The position numbers and the translations under genes were made by a program. Positions 9,134 to 18,311 of a stretch of DNA of 64,000 nt are shown in pieces; within the stretch, counting starts at the first letter, position 1; every line of letters begins with the position of its first letter. The notes beneath the pieces were generated by a model. It made no database searches and was not told the DNA's origin. It was given only the letters and a program-made list of their open reading frames with translations. The DNA comes from an uncultured Pseudomonadota bacterium (lineage in GTDB: Bacteria; Pseudomonadota; Alphaproteobacteria; RF32; CAG-239). Location of the stretch: assembly GCA_902763535.1 (NCBI GenBank), contig CACWSG010000004.1:71568-135567 (forward strand). Direction: 5' to 3'.

Positions 9134-9505
9134 ATGTTGAAAAAACTTTTTAATGGCGAGCTTTCTCTAAGAGCTACATTTTGGAAATACGGAGTTTTGG
9201 GACTGACCATTTTGTACTATGCCTATAAGATGTTTAAATCTTTGGCCGGATATTATGGCGTAGGTGCCAATTGGCTTAATTTTTTCCGCAATCTTAACAT
9301 TGCTAAATTAGCAAATCTTAATGTAGCATGGGTTTTGGGATATTTAGCAATATCATTGTTTATGATTGTATATTCATATGGTATAATCAAAGGTACATGG
9401 CGTGCGGCTGCCGCTTATGAAAAAAGCGTGTGGTTGGCACAATTGGCTCGTTTAATTATCATAGGTATAGTAGCTGTCATTTGGTATATCATAATAAAAG
9501 GATAA
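9134..9505 (+). CDS. Small polytopic membrane protein, unknown
   Basis: The ATG at 9134 is preferred over the GTG at 9125 because AAAGG (9121-9125) is then correctly spaced. 123 residues with a short basic N-terminus (MLKKLFNGELS) and three hydrophobic segments (about 14-36, 66-90 and 100-122). No motif that identifies a family. It is followed after 5 bases by a small lipoprotein gene, so the three genes 9134-10082 probably form one unit. Confidence 0.6.
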   Translation: MLKKLFNGELSLRATFWKYGVLGLTILYYAYKMFKSLAGYYGVGANWLNFFRNLNIAKLANLNVAWVLGYLAISLFMIVYSYGIIKGTWRAAAAYEKSVWLAQLARLIIIGIVAVIWYIIIKG

Positions 9506-9510
9506 AATCA

Positions 9511-9666
9511 TTGAAAAGAACTTTATTAATATTTGTACTGCTGAGCTTTTTGAGCGGATGTATCTCGGTTGGTGAATTTACTCCTAAACGCCATGCGCAA
9601 CATGAGGTTGGTCATGCTGATTGCGAAAAAACTCCGGATCGCTGCGTCAATGGGATTCCATGGTAA
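9511..9666 (+). CDS. Small lipoprotein (51 residues), TTG start
   Basis: Translation from TTG 9511 gives a lipoprotein signal: basic KR, a hydrophobic core TLLIFVLLSFLSG and lipobox LSG-C17. The mature part is about 35 residues with two further Cys and ends in RCVNGIPW. No ATG is available in frame at a sensible place; AAAGGA lies about ten bases upstream. The stop overlaps the next ATG (9660). Function unknown. Confidence 0.55.
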   Translation: MKRTLLIFVLLSFLSGCISVGEFTPKRHAQHEVGHADCEKTPDRCVNGIPW

Positions 9667-10082
9667 ATCAAAAAGCTTTAATTATTGCTCAAACTTATGA
9701 TGTATCAACCAAGCCGGATACATTAGTTTTATTCAGTACCAGTTTTCAAAATAATGAAACCAACAAAATTATGGCTCTTGATTATGTCAAAAATCATGCT
9801 TCGGCAATGACTATTGAGGACACCGCTTGCGGACGAGCCTTAAAAGAACTTAATTTATTTTCTGCTGACAGCGGAATTTCCCAAGATGAAGCCTATCAAA
9901 TTTGGGGGATTGCTTCAACCAGAATGGTTTTACACGCAAAAGGAAACATTACGGCTTTTATCAAAAATGCTCATCCCTTAAGCACTTTCTGTCAATATGA
10001 GCTGCCGACAATACTGCTCAATCCCAACATCAAAACCATCAATGGTAAAGATAAATTTCAACTTTTTGCCGAGCCTTGGTAA
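9660..10082 (+). CDS. Hypothetical protein, 140 residues
   Basis: The ATG at 9660 overlaps the end of the lipoprotein gene (ATGGTAA) and is preferred to the in-frame start at 9621, which would lie inside the lipoprotein coding sequence. The protein begins MVNQKALIIAQTYD, has no strong hydrophobic segment and contains two Cys (ACGRAL, FCQYEL). It is convergent with argS and ends 4 bases from it. I do not recognise a family. Confidence 0.5.
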   Translation: MVNQKALIIAQTYDVSTKPDTLVLFSTSFQNNETNKIMALDYVKNHASAMTIEDTACGRALKELNLFSADSGISQDEAYQIWGIASTRMVLHAKGNITAFIKNAHPLSTFCQYELPTILLNPNIKTINGKDKFQLFAEPW

Positions 10083-10085
10083 GGT

Positions 10086-11825
10086 TTAGGCCTTTTTCAG
10101 CATAACCTCCGGTGCTTCAATTCCCAAAAGATTCAATAACAATACGAGAGTATCACGCACCAGTTTTGCTATTGCCAAGCGCGATGCTGCCAATTCTTTA
10201 TCCTCTTCTGATAATATCGGTGCCGCATTATAAAATCCGGAAAATATTTGCGCCAAAGTATAGGCATAATCAGCAATAATACTGGGTTCTTTTTCATTAT
10301 GGGCTCGCCAAACAGTCGAATTTAACGCCGCCAGTTTCAATGCCAAATCGCGCTCTTCCGCAAGTTGTATTTTGATTTGTCCGTTTGCCAAATCTTTTTC
10401 AGCCGCCTTGCGCAAAATAGAATTGATACGCGCAATAGCATATTGAATGTATGGACCGGTCTTGCCGTCAAATTTGGCAAAATCATCCAAATCAAAAATA
10501 TAGCCCGATGCGGTGTTGTTTTTTAAATCTTGAAACTTTATGGCACCGATGGCTATCTGATTAACTAAATTGTCAATTTCTTTTGCGCCGTATCCTTCAA
10601 CTTCATCGGCTGCCGGCATTGATTCACGAACTCTGTCTTTGGAAAGTTTAATCAAATTTTCCAAAGTCATCACTCCGCCGTCCCGAGTTTTAAAAGGTTT
10701 GCCATCGGCACCGTTGACTGTACCAAAGCCGTAATGTTTCATCTTAACATTTGGGGCTATTCCTAATTTTTCAACCGCCTGAAACACTTGCTCAAAGTGC
10801 AATGATTGACGTTGATCCACGAAATAATAAATCTCTTTAGCCTGAAATTCATCGACACGGCGTTTGATGGTAGCAATATCGGTAATTTGGTAACCAAACC
10901 CGCCATCGCGTTTAATCAAAATAATCGGCGGCATCGGCTTGTTGTTTTCTTCCAAACGCATAATTAATGCCCCGTCATCCATCTCGGCTAAGCCTTTTTC
11001 TTTGGCTAAATCAACGATTTTATAACTCATTTCATGAGCATCACTTTCGCCCCACCACAAATCGAAATTAACATCTAAAGCATCATAATTTTTTTTGATG
11101 GCATCAATTGAAACTTTGCGCAAATGTTGCCAAGCTTTGCGATATTCCGCTTCACCGTCTTGCATTTTAGCAGTTATAATTCTTGCGTTCTCTTTAGCCT
11201 CTTCATCTTCTTTGCAACGAATGGTCGCTTGCTTATAAAATTCGGTAATCTGATCAATATCATAAGTTTCGGTTTTGCTCAAATCGCCATCGTGGCGAAC
11301 AATTTCAGCCAAAATCATTCCCATCGGTGTACCCCAGTCGCCGAGGTGAACATCACCGATAACTTTATTGCCGATAAATTTTTCGATTCTGCGTACAGAC
11401 TCACCGATAACTCCGGCACGCAAGTGTCCGACATGCATAGCCTTGGCGGCGTTCGGTCCGCCATAGTCCAAAACAACCGTTTGCGGATTGGCAATTTTTT
11501 GTACGCCTAAACAGCTGTCTTTACTCATTTCTTGCAACACATCAGCGATAAAATCATTATTCAAAGACAAATTCAAAAAACCCGGTCCGTCAACCGAAAC
11601 TTTGGCAAAACAATTATCTTTTTGTAATTCATTGGCAATCATTGCGGCAATTTCGCGCGGATTCTTATGCATTGATTTGGCCAAAGCTAAAGCTCCATTG
11701 CATTGAAAATCACTCAAATCTGGACGATCAGAGGTTTTGCAAAATGCCATATCGGCATTCAATCCCAAAGTCGTAAATACATTTGCCATCTTTTCATTGA
11801 TAATGTTATCCAAAGACAAGTTCAT
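10086..11825 (-). CDS. argS: Arginyl-tRNA synthetase
   Basis: 579 residues, the usual class I ArgS length. It charges tRNA-Arg with arginine. Visible: the N-terminal Add-1 domain (about 1-90), the signature GGPNAAKAMHVGHLRAG with the HIGH-type motif HVGH, LGDWGTPMG after it, the KMSKS-equivalent region GKPFKTRDGGVMTLENLI, and a C-terminal DALR anticodon-binding domain (about 460-579). Five bases separate it from the upstream lipoprotein gene, so they are probably co-transcribed. Confidence 0.97.
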   Translation of the reverse strand: MNLSLDNIINEKMANVFTTLGLNADMAFCKTSDRPDLSDFQCNGALALAKSMHKNPREIAAMIANELQKDNCFAKVSVDGPGFLNLSLNNDFIADVLQEMSKDSCLGVQKIANPQTVVLDYGGPNAAKAMHVGHLRAGVIGESVRRIEKFIGNKVIGDVHLGDWGTPMGMILAEIVRHDGDLSKTETYDIDQITEFYKQATIRCKEDEEAKENARIITAKMQDGEAEYRKAWQHLRKVSIDAIKKNYDALDVNFDLWWGESDAHEMSYKIVDLAKEKGLAEMDDGALIMRLEENNKPMPPIILIKRDGGFGYQITDIATIKRRVDEFQAKEIYYFVDQRQSLHFEQVFQAVEKLGIAPNVKMKHYGFGTVNGADGKPFKTRDGGVMTLENLIKLSKDRVRESMPAADEVEGYGAKEIDNLVNQIAIGAIKFQDLKNNTASGYIFDLDDFAKFDGKTGPYIQYAIARINSILRKAAEKDLANGQIKIQLAEERDLALKLAALNSTVWRAHNEKEPSIIADYAYTLAQIFSGFYNAAPILSEEDKELAASRLAIAKLVRDTLVLLLNLLGIEAPEVMLKKA

Positions 11826-11830
11826 TGTTC

Positions 11831-12157
11831 TTATTCCTTATTTTCGCACTTAAAATAGTAATGATTAGGCACCAAAAGCCGGCAGGTAAACAAAGTTTTT
11901 TTTGCCGGCACGGCATGATTGCCGGCTTTGTTTTTTACGCACTCTTCATCAGCCAATTTTTGAACTTCTTCAAAAGAAGTATATAATTGGTTGTAACAAA
12001 TAGCAGGTTCGTTATCGGTCGATTGTCCTACATACAAAGTTCCGTTGCTGAATCCGCCGGCTTCCCTGCGGCGGTCAACAAAAGGTCCGAATTGTGAAGC
12101 ACAACTGCACAGCAATGTTGCCAACAAAACGATATTTATTAATTTCACTCTTGCCAA
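11831..12157 (-). CDS. Small lipoprotein upstream of argS
   Basis: 108 residues with signal KLINIVLLATLLCSC-A: basic start, hydrophobic core and lipobox around LCSC (Cys17-Cys19). The mature part contains GTLYVGQSTDNEPAICYN, several Cys and KCENKE at the end. TTG at 12157 is taken as start because AAGGAG lies 11 bases upstream; GTG at 12148 is the alternative. It resembles short uncharacterised alphaproteobacterial lipoproteins. Likely co-transcribed with argS. Confidence 0.6.
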   Translation of the reverse strand: MARVKLINIVLLATLLCSCASQFGPFVDRRREAGGFSNGTLYVGQSTDNEPAICYNQLYTSFEEVQKLADEECVKNKAGNHAVPAKKTLFTCRLLVPNHYYFKCENKE

Positions 12158-12225
12158 TTTTAATAAAGCTCCTTATACTCAACCTTAATTTTTAATAATA
12201 GAAAATATACCAAGAAGAATAAAAA

Positions 12226-12810
12226 ATGCAAGCAAACAAATATATCGGTGATGAAGCTTTTAACAAAATGTTGGAACATTATGCCTGTCCCACGCCTTTG
12301 AGTGTTGTCAAAATGCGCTTTTGCGGGGCTATATGTTCGCCTAATTTGAAATTGCGTCCGGCTGATGTGATTTCATCTTTATGGCCGGAAGGGGCTGCTC
12401 CGAGGTTGGAAACCAAAGCTGAGGCTGATTTGTTTTTTAAATTTTTTATGGGACTGTGGGATGAGATTTTTGATTTGGTAAACCAAAACAAAATCAAGCT
12501 ATCTTCCATGAAAGAAAGCAATATTACAAGTTATTGCCAAATGCGCTATGATGAGATAGAACTTGGCTTTGTTGAAGGCTTTTTCGGCGGAGAAGAAAAT
12601 CTGCAAATTCCCGGCTATCTGGCACAAATTGTCGATTCGCTTTCAGAACTGGCTCTGGCTTGCCAAAAAATCGGGCAAAAAGGAGATAGCACTCAGGCCG
12701 TGTGGGAAGCAGTTTGGCACACTGAGCAAGTTGTTGAAAAATCAATTGCCTTTATAATTCAAAATTCAGTGCTTCCGCGCATTGATCAACTGAAGCGTCA
12801 GGTTAACTAG
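12226..12810 (+). CDS. UPF0149/YecA-like protein
   Basis: 194 residues, soluble and acidic, with Trp-rich helices. The segment CPTPLSVVKMRFCGAICSP followed by LWPEG, and later MRYDEIELGFVEGFFGG, resemble the hGlltG and W-x-x-GFxxG patterns of UPF0149/YecA-family proteins, whose function is unclear. It lacks the C-terminal SEC-C zinc motif found in some members. Weak family assignment. The stop overlaps the convergent hemolysin III gene by 4 bases. Confidence 0.45.
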   Translation: MQANKYIGDEAFNKMLEHYACPTPLSVVKMRFCGAICSPNLKLRPADVISSLWPEGAAPRLETKAEADLFFKFFMGLWDEIFDLVNQNKIKLSSMKESNITSYCQMRYDEIELGFVEGFFGGEENLQIPGYLAQIVDSLSELALACQKIGQKGDSTQAVWEAVWHTEQVVEKSIAFIIQNSVLPRIDQLKRQVN

Positions 12811-13460
12811 TTCAAAACGCAAGAATAAAGTATGGCAAAGAAGTGTAACACTGTGCCGACCAACACAAAAAAGTGCCAAATCGCATGAGTGTAGGCTTTC
12901 TTTTTGTTAATATAAAATAACACACCGAAAGTATAGGCCAGTCCTCCCAAAATCAAAAAAACTATTCCGGTTGTGGGCAACTGGGCAAAAAGGGGTTTTG
13001 AGGCAAACACCACTAACCATCCCATCGCCAAATAAAGGCATACCGACCAGGCTTTGGCGCCGTTACCATCGCTAAGCAATTTGAGAAATGTTCCCAATAA
13101 GGCCAAACCCCATATAATGCCAAAAACGCTCCATCCCAAAGCACCTCTTAAGTTTACCAGCATAAAAGGGGTATAACTTCCGGCAATCAAATAGTATATT
13201 GATATATGATCAAATTTTTTTAATATCTTACGCCATCTGTCTTTTTTAGCGGCATGATACAAGGTTGAAGCAGTGTACAACAAAATCATCGAAACGCCGA
13301 ATATAGCCGTCGATACAATACTCCATACATCGCTGTATAGTGATGAAAAAACAGCCAAAATACTCAATGCTGCCACACCCAAAATAATGCCAAGTCCATG
13401 AATCAGGCAGCTCCACAATTCTTCTTTTGGTGAGTATCTGGTTAAAACAGTTGCACTCAT
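12807..13460 (-). CDS. Hemolysin III (HlyIII/PAQR) family membrane protein
   Basis: 217 residues with seven predicted membrane helices. Diagnostic motifs: an N-terminal EELWSCLIHGLG (H in TM1), STLYHAA, KKFDHISIYYLIAGSYTPF, and a C-terminal HAIWHFFVLVGTVLHF. These Ser/His/Asp positions are the metal-site residues of the PAQR/CREST superfamily. Bacterial members have uncertain physiological roles despite the name. AAAGG precedes the ATG at 13460. Confidence 0.9.
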   Translation of the reverse strand: MSATVLTRYSPKEELWSCLIHGLGIILGVAALSILAVFSSLYSDVWSIVSTAIFGVSMILLYTASTLYHAAKKDRWRKILKKFDHISIYYLIAGSYTPFMLVNLRGALGWSVFGIIWGLALLGTFLKLLSDGNGAKAWSVCLYLAMGWLVVFASKPLFAQLPTTGIVFLILGGLAYTFGVLFYINKKKAYTHAIWHFFVLVGTVLHFFAILYSCVLN

Positions 13461-13550
13461 AATCTTCTACCTTTGCTAAATCTTTCTTCCCCCTTAAAAT
13501 CACACATTTTTCAGGTTGCGTCAAGTAGGCACTCTTGCGGTTTTTAGTAT

Positions 13551-13562
13551 GTTTCGGGAAAC
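13551..13562. promoter_or_regulatory. Short perfect dyad upstream of LuxR-type regulator
   Basis: GTTTC-GG-GAAAC is a perfect inverted repeat in the intergenic region between the divergent hemolysin III gene and the response regulator. It could be an operator; no promoter elements were confidently placed around it. Confidence 0.2.
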
Positions 13563-13645
13563 TGGCATAATGTTTTTTTTCATAACATCTTTAAAAATCA
13601 ACAGTGGAAATTATATTTAGCTGAAGTTTCAAACAGGAGATTGTG

Positions 13646-14245
13646 ATGAAGATTTTAATTGCCGATAAACAACCGATATATCGCGACGGATTAAAACATA
13701 ACTTGAGTATAATAAATCCGGCGGCGGTGGTTTTAGATGCCGCATCATTGGGACAAATCAACGATATTTTGCGTCAAAATAATGACATTGATTTGATTTT
13801 GACCGACATTGATATGATGCAACCAAATTGGGAAAATAAAGCGCGTGAATTGTTGAGTTCGCCAAGATCTCCCCGCGTAGGCATTATGGCTGACAGCCAT
13901 AATCAATCAGATGCAAAAAAGGCCAGCGATATCGGTTTATGCTGTTATTTGCCCAAAAATATTGAATCGCATACCTTGGAGCAGGCTTTGGGTAAAGTGT
14001 TGCGCGGAGAAAATTATTATCCGCCGATTAATACTTCCAATGCCAAAGCACCGGCTAAATTAACCAATCGCCAGTTTGAAGTGTTGAAATATTTAGCCCA
14101 AGGGCTTTCCAATAAGCAAATAGCTTATTATATGAATGTTTCAGAAGCTACGGTAAAACTCCATATAAATGCTCTCCTGCGAGCCATTGAGGCAACCAAT
14201 CGCACTCAAGCAGTTGTCAAATCACAAAAAATGGGCTTAATTTAA
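13646..14245 (+). CDS. NarL/LuxR-family response regulator
   Basis: 199 residues from ATG 13646 (CAGGAGA at seven bases upstream; GTG 13643 is three bases earlier). The N-terminal receiver (1-120) has acidic residues at ILIADKQ and the likely phospho-acceptor Asp in LILTDIDMMQP. The C-terminal GerE/LuxR helix-turn-helix (about 135-195) is typical: LTNRQFEVLKYLAQGLSNKQ then SEATVKLHINALLRAI. No histidine kinase is nearby, so the input is unknown. The gene is convergent with the LdcA-like gene with no bases between the stop codons. Confidence 0.9.
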   Translation: MKILIADKQPIYRDGLKHNLSIINPAAVVLDAASLGQINDILRQNNDIDLILTDIDMMQPNWENKARELLSSPRSPRVGIMADSHNQSDAKKASDIGLCCYLPKNIESHTLEQALGKVLRGENYYPPINTSNAKAPAKLTNRQFEVLKYLAQGLSNKQIAYYMNVSEATVKLHINALLRAIEATNRTQAVVKSQKMGLI

Positions 14246-15133
14246 TTACCAACAAACGGAGCAATCTGGTTTGCCTGATGTCATCTTTACCTTTACTCCC
14301 AAAGGCAAAATGTGCCGTTGCGGAATATGTCCATAGGCAAAATCACCAATCACCGGAATATTTAAATCACAGATAAAGTCATTGATGCAATCATCCACAG
14401 AACCGTCAATAGGATCTTTTATAACACAGTCGCTGAATTGTCCGATAATGATACCGGCCAATTTATCAAAATTCGGTTGTTGTTTTAATTGCGTCAACAT
14501 CAAATCTATTTTATAAGTTTTTTCGCCGACATCTTCCAATAACAATATTTTATCGGTCAAATCAGGAAAATATTTGGTTCCGCATAATAAACTGAAAACA
14601 CTCAAACATCCACCGACAATCTCTCCTTCAGCTTTTCCTTTTTTCAGGCATACTCCGGAAACAATTTCATGCTTATTTGCAAACAAAGCATCTTTTAATT
14701 CGCGTTGCATGGTCTCGTCAATCTTGCCGTTTTTGCTATCATAAAGCGGTAAAAATCCTGTCAAAGCAGGGCATCTTGCCATAGTTATAGCGGCATTTTG
14801 TAAAGCTGTTGAATCGCTCAATCCGATGATTGGTTTGGGATTTTCGCGTAAGGTCATAAAATCTATCATGTCAATCATACGCGTAGCTCCGGCTCCCCCT
14901 CTAAGGCAAAACAGCGCTTTAATATCGGGATTCTTAATTATTTGATTGAATGATTCGGCGCGTATTTTATCTGTTCCGGCCATATAGCGATAGCGATTTT
15001 TAATGTTGGTTGCTTCAACAACCCATAAGCCCATTTGTGTGAACATATCTAAAATCGGTTTTAAATCAAATTCACCCAAAGCTGATGATGGAGCAATCAG
15101 TCCGACAGTATCACCTTTTTTCAGCCAACTCAT
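14246..15133 (-). CDS. ldcA: LD-carboxypeptidase (peptidase family S66)
   Basis: 295 residues. S66 enzymes remove the terminal D-Ala from muropeptide stems during peptidoglycan recycling. Seen: DTVGLIAPSS at the N-terminus, FCLRGGAGATRMIDMID, the nucleophile motif GLSDSTALQNA, then GGCLSVFSLLCGT, LLLEDVGEKTYKIDLMLTQL with the catalytic Glu, and GDFAYGHIPQRHILPLG with the catalytic His. No signal peptide, consistent with a cytosolic recycling enzyme. ATG 15133 overlaps the end of the upstream Mur ligase gene by four bases (ATGA), so the two are translationally coupled. Confidence 0.88.
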   Translation of the reverse strand: MSWLKKGDTVGLIAPSSALGEFDLKPILDMFTQMGLWVVEATNIKNRYRYMAGTDKIRAESFNQIIKNPDIKALFCLRGGAGATRMIDMIDFMTLRENPKPIIGLSDSTALQNAAITMARCPALTGFLPLYDSKNGKIDETMQRELKDALFANKHEIVSGVCLKKGKAEGEIVGGCLSVFSLLCGTKYFPDLTDKILLLEDVGEKTYKIDLMLTQLKQQPNFDKLAGIIIGQFSDCVIKDPIDGSVDDCINDFICDLNIPVIGDFAYGHIPQRHILPLGVKVKMTSGKPDCSVCW

Positions 15134-16497
15134 TTTAAATTCTCCAAAATACGGTATCCCATATCAGTTATAGAATTATCTCTGGCACCCATCAATATTA
15201 TTCTGTCACCAAAGCGAGCCATTGTCATAATTTTATTTTCTAAATCATCGCGTTTCTCAAAAAACAAAGCTTGCTTATTTTGTTTGAGTGCGTAATCAAC
15301 CAAATCTTTGGAAGAAATATCACGATTAACCGTGCCTCCGGAAAAATAAATTTCCGGCAACATAAGTACATCATCATCTCCCATATATTTAACGAAGCTG
15401 TCAATAATTTCGTGTCCCATCAGACGCATCGGAGCAAAACCGTGAGGTTGAAACATAATCAATAATCGTCCGGAATAGCTTTTCAATGCTGACATCGAGG
15501 CTGCAACTTTATCCGGATTATGAGCAAAATCATCAATTACGGTAATGTTGTTTTTTTTGCCCAAAACTTCCAAACGCCGTTTGGTACCGGCAAATTTTTG
15601 CAATATTTCACAAGCTTCATGCGGGGCAACTCCCAGCATCGAGCAAGTTGCAACAGCCGCTGCGGCATTTGCCACATTAAATTTTCCGATTATTGATAAA
15701 CTGTATTGCCGATTTTCAAATTGGTAGGTTGAACCGGTTGATGTCGGCACAATATTACTGAAATAAAAATCGGCATCTTTATTATCAATCGCAAATGTTT
15801 TTACCTTCATGTTTTTGTTTAACAATTTGCGGCAATGCGGACAATCAAGATTTAATACGGCACCGGCCTTGGCCTTTGCGGCAAAATCACCGAACAATAG
15901 TTCCAGTTCTTCTAAAGTTTTGTGATCAAGTGAAATGTTGTTTACCACGGAAATATAAGGGGTGTATTTTTCAATGGAGCCATCGCTTTCATCAGCCTCA
16001 ATCACACATATATCGCCATGATTTAAAATAACATTCGGCAGTCCGGCAACATCTTTATAATTCTGCATTCCTGCTCCGTTAATCACTGTCGGATTAAGTT
16101 TTGCCTGATCCAAAATAAAGCCGACCATCGTTGTCAGGGTTGATTTTCCGGAAGTTCCTCCGATGGCAACTCCTTTGGCATAAGAAGCAAAAACTTCTGC
16201 CAGCAAATCGGAACGCCGTTTGACCGGAACTCCCAATTCCAAAGCTCTTTTCACATCGGGGATGGTGCTTTCAACAGCAGTCGAGGTATATAATATATCC
16301 AACTTGTTATCCAGCATGGAACCATCTTGCGGACAAATTTTAATACCGACACCCTGCAAAGCCTGTTTGATTTTTTGTTCTTTACCTTGATCAAAACTGC
16401 GATCTGAGCCATACACCTCACAACCCTGTGCTTGCAAAACCTGCGCCAAAGCACTCATGCCCGAACCGGCAACCGCGCAAAATCCAACTTTTTTCAT
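15130..16497 (-). CDS. Mur ligase family protein (MurC/Mpl-like), probable muropeptide recycling ligase
   Basis: 455 residues with the three Mur ligase domains: an N-terminal UDP-binding fold (GSGMSALAQVL, YGSDRS), a central ATPase with P-loop GGTSGKSTLTTM, IEADESDGS and NNISLDHK, and a C-terminal domain starting near GTKRRLEVLG with DDFAHNPDKVAASMSAL. MurC and Mpl usually have GTHGKTT, so GTSGKST marks a divergent clade. Coupling to the LdcA-like gene favours an Mpl-type recycling role (attaching recovered tripeptide to UDP-MurNAc) over de novo MurC, but substrate cannot be settled by reading. AAAGG precedes ATG 16497. Confidence 0.75.
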   Translation of the reverse strand: MKKVGFCAVAGSGMSALAQVLQAQGCEVYGSDRSFDQGKEQKIKQALQGVGIKICPQDGSMLDNKLDILYTSTAVESTIPDVKRALELGVPVKRRSDLLAEVFASYAKGVAIGGTSGKSTLTTMVGFILDQAKLNPTVINGAGMQNYKDVAGLPNVILNHGDICVIEADESDGSIEKYTPYISVVNNISLDHKTLEELELLFGDFAAKAKAGAVLNLDCPHCRKLLNKNMKVKTFAIDNKDADFYFSNIVPTSTGSTYQFENRQYSLSIIGKFNVANAAAAVATCSMLGVAPHEACEILQKFAGTKRRLEVLGKKNNITVIDDFAHNPDKVAASMSALKSYSGRLLIMFQPHGFAPMRLMGHEIIDSFVKYMGDDDVLMLPEIYFSGGTVNRDISSKDLVDYALKQNKQALFFEKRDDLENKIMTMARFGDRIILMGARDNSITDMGYRILENLK

Positions 16498-16575
16498 AAT
16501 TCAACCTTTATAAAAATGCTTAGACCTGTTTGCATTTTTATCATTAAAAGGTTAAATTTTATCTAAAGAAAGAAT

Positions 16576-18303
16576 TTATTTATACAGCTTAGGCAGTGCT
16601 CCGTCATCACCTGATGTGCATTTTACTTTGTGCGAGGCGGCTTTTTTGAATGCACGCACAAAAGTTACTCCGTCCCACTGAGCATCGCTTCCGGCATAGA
16701 GAAACTCTCTTATTTTATCCAACTGCACATTAAATTCATCATCTTTCAGAACATCAGCCAAATCTTGCAAATTGGTGATTCCTGCCGAGGGGTATTTTTC
16801 TTTTCCCCATTCGACCAGTTCTTCGCGCAATTTGTGAACATTGGCACTTTGTGCCGCAGCAATAACCTCGTGATAATGATTAGATGATTTAGTCTTATAA
16901 CTGCCAAACAACTTCAATAGCAAAAATGTTATGATTATGCCGCCTAAAAATGCGCCCAACAACATCCAAACAATCAAAGTGTTATCTACCTGATTGACCT
17001 CTTGCAGCGCAGGTTGTGCCGCGGGAACAGCCTTTGGTGCGACAGCCGCTGATGGTTGAGATTGTTCATCGAGTATTACCGGATCATTTCCTTGGAACAC
17101 TACGGCTTTATATGCCGGAAGTGCGGCAGTCTCTAATTTTTGAGTCTTGGTATTAAACCAATTTACGGTAATTTCAGGCAATATAATTTCACCGCTTTGT
17201 GAGGGAATATAAACATTACCGATTTGAGCTTTTGCCACAATTTGGTCGTTTTCGATTCCCATCTCGGTTATCGGTTTTTCGGGATATTGTTTAACCCCTT
17301 CAATGTTAGCAAATTTCAATTCGGGAAGTTGGTTATCCGTAACTCCGTAGGCCTTAAGATAAATAGTGCGGCTGATTGGTTCACCGATGGCAAATTGCGG
17401 ATGAGATTTTTCAAATTCTGCCGATAACTCTACTTTTGATGCCGGCAGCCACCATCCATCGCTGATAGCCGCAGGTTTAACCTCAATAGGTATAGCTTTT
17501 GCCCTAAGCACTATCGGATTTTTGCGGGCAAAAATGTCATTAAGTCCAAATCCGCCGAACATATCGTCATCATCAAAAAATCCGGCAAATGGATCAATGC
17601 GTTTTGACTTGGTCAAATAATATCCGTTAAATTGCACCGCCGGCACAACCAAATTTCCGCTCTTTTGCGGAAACATAGCATAAGTAAAGGTTATCTCACG
17701 CAAAGGTTGTCCATTGATAATTTGTGTTTCAATTTCCGGCTCTCCCAAACTTTTGATGACCCAATCATCAGCATTGCTCAAAAATACCGGTGCATCACCT
17801 TGCAAACCGCCGGCATCATATATTTTCAATTTATATGTTATCTGCTGTTGCACATAAGGATTTTGGTTATCAACCGAGCCAATCATCTTAAAACGGGGGG
17901 CATCTGCCTGAGTTTGTGTTGTGGAATCGCTCGGATTACTGTTCGGAGCATTGACTTTTAAGCTAATCGGTTTTGTTTTGTAGCCGGCCAACTCTATTGC
18001 CGGAATAACAATTTCTCCGCTGTGATTGGGAATCATCACCAAACTCCATTGGCGCGATTTGCTGACATCGCCGTTGATAATATTGGTGCGATAGCCGTTT
18101 GACACCGACATCACGGTAAAATCATTTGATAAAACATTCAAATCAGGGCTTGCAGAGGTATCAACATCTTTTAACTCCAAAGTCAATACCAAAGTTTCAC
18201 CTTCCGGAACCGGATTGCGATTTACCGTCGCCGTAAACTCCTGAGCTTGGATATTAGTGTTCCAAATTATCGCTAATAACAGTCCGATTATCAATTTTTT
18301 CAT
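16576..18303 (-). CDS. batD: BatD-like protein (aerotolerance operon)
   Basis: 575 residues: a signal peptide (1-20, ending NIQAQ), a long beta-rich periplasmic region with repeated Ig-like segments (FTATVNRNPVPEGETLVLTLEL; RNPIVLRAKAIPIEVKP), a membrane helix near 445-470 (MLLGAFLGGIIITFLLLKLF), and a cytoplasmic helical tail. This matches BatD/oxygen-tolerance proteins. It is the last gene of the DUF4381-BatA-BatB/C-BatD cluster, 8 bases after BatB/C. Bat proteins are proposed to form an envelope complex in stress tolerance; the mechanism is unknown. Confidence 0.9.
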   Translation of the reverse strand: MKKLIIGLLLAIIWNTNIQAQEFTATVNRNPVPEGETLVLTLELKDVDTSASPDLNVLSNDFTVMSVSNGYRTNIINGDVSKSRQWSLVMIPNHSGEIVIPAIELAGYKTKPISLKVNAPNSNPSDSTTQTQADAPRFKMIGSVDNQNPYVQQQITYKLKIYDAGGLQGDAPVFLSNADDWVIKSLGEPEIETQIINGQPLREITFTYAMFPQKSGNLVVPAVQFNGYYLTKSKRIDPFAGFFDDDDMFGGFGLNDIFARKNPIVLRAKAIPIEVKPAAISDGWWLPASKVELSAEFEKSHPQFAIGEPISRTIYLKAYGVTDNQLPELKFANIEGVKQYPEKPITEMGIENDQIVAKAQIGNVYIPSQSGEIILPEITVNWFNTKTQKLETAALPAYKAVVFQGNDPVILDEQSQPSAAVAPKAVPAAQPALQEVNQVDNTLIVWMLLGAFLGGIIITFLLLKLFGSYKTKSSNHYHEVIAAAQSANVHKLREELVEWGKEKYPSAGITNLQDLADVLKDDEFNVQLDKIREFLYAGSDAQWDGVTFVRAFKKAASHKVKCTSGDDGALPKLYK

Positions 18304-18311
18304 ATCATCAC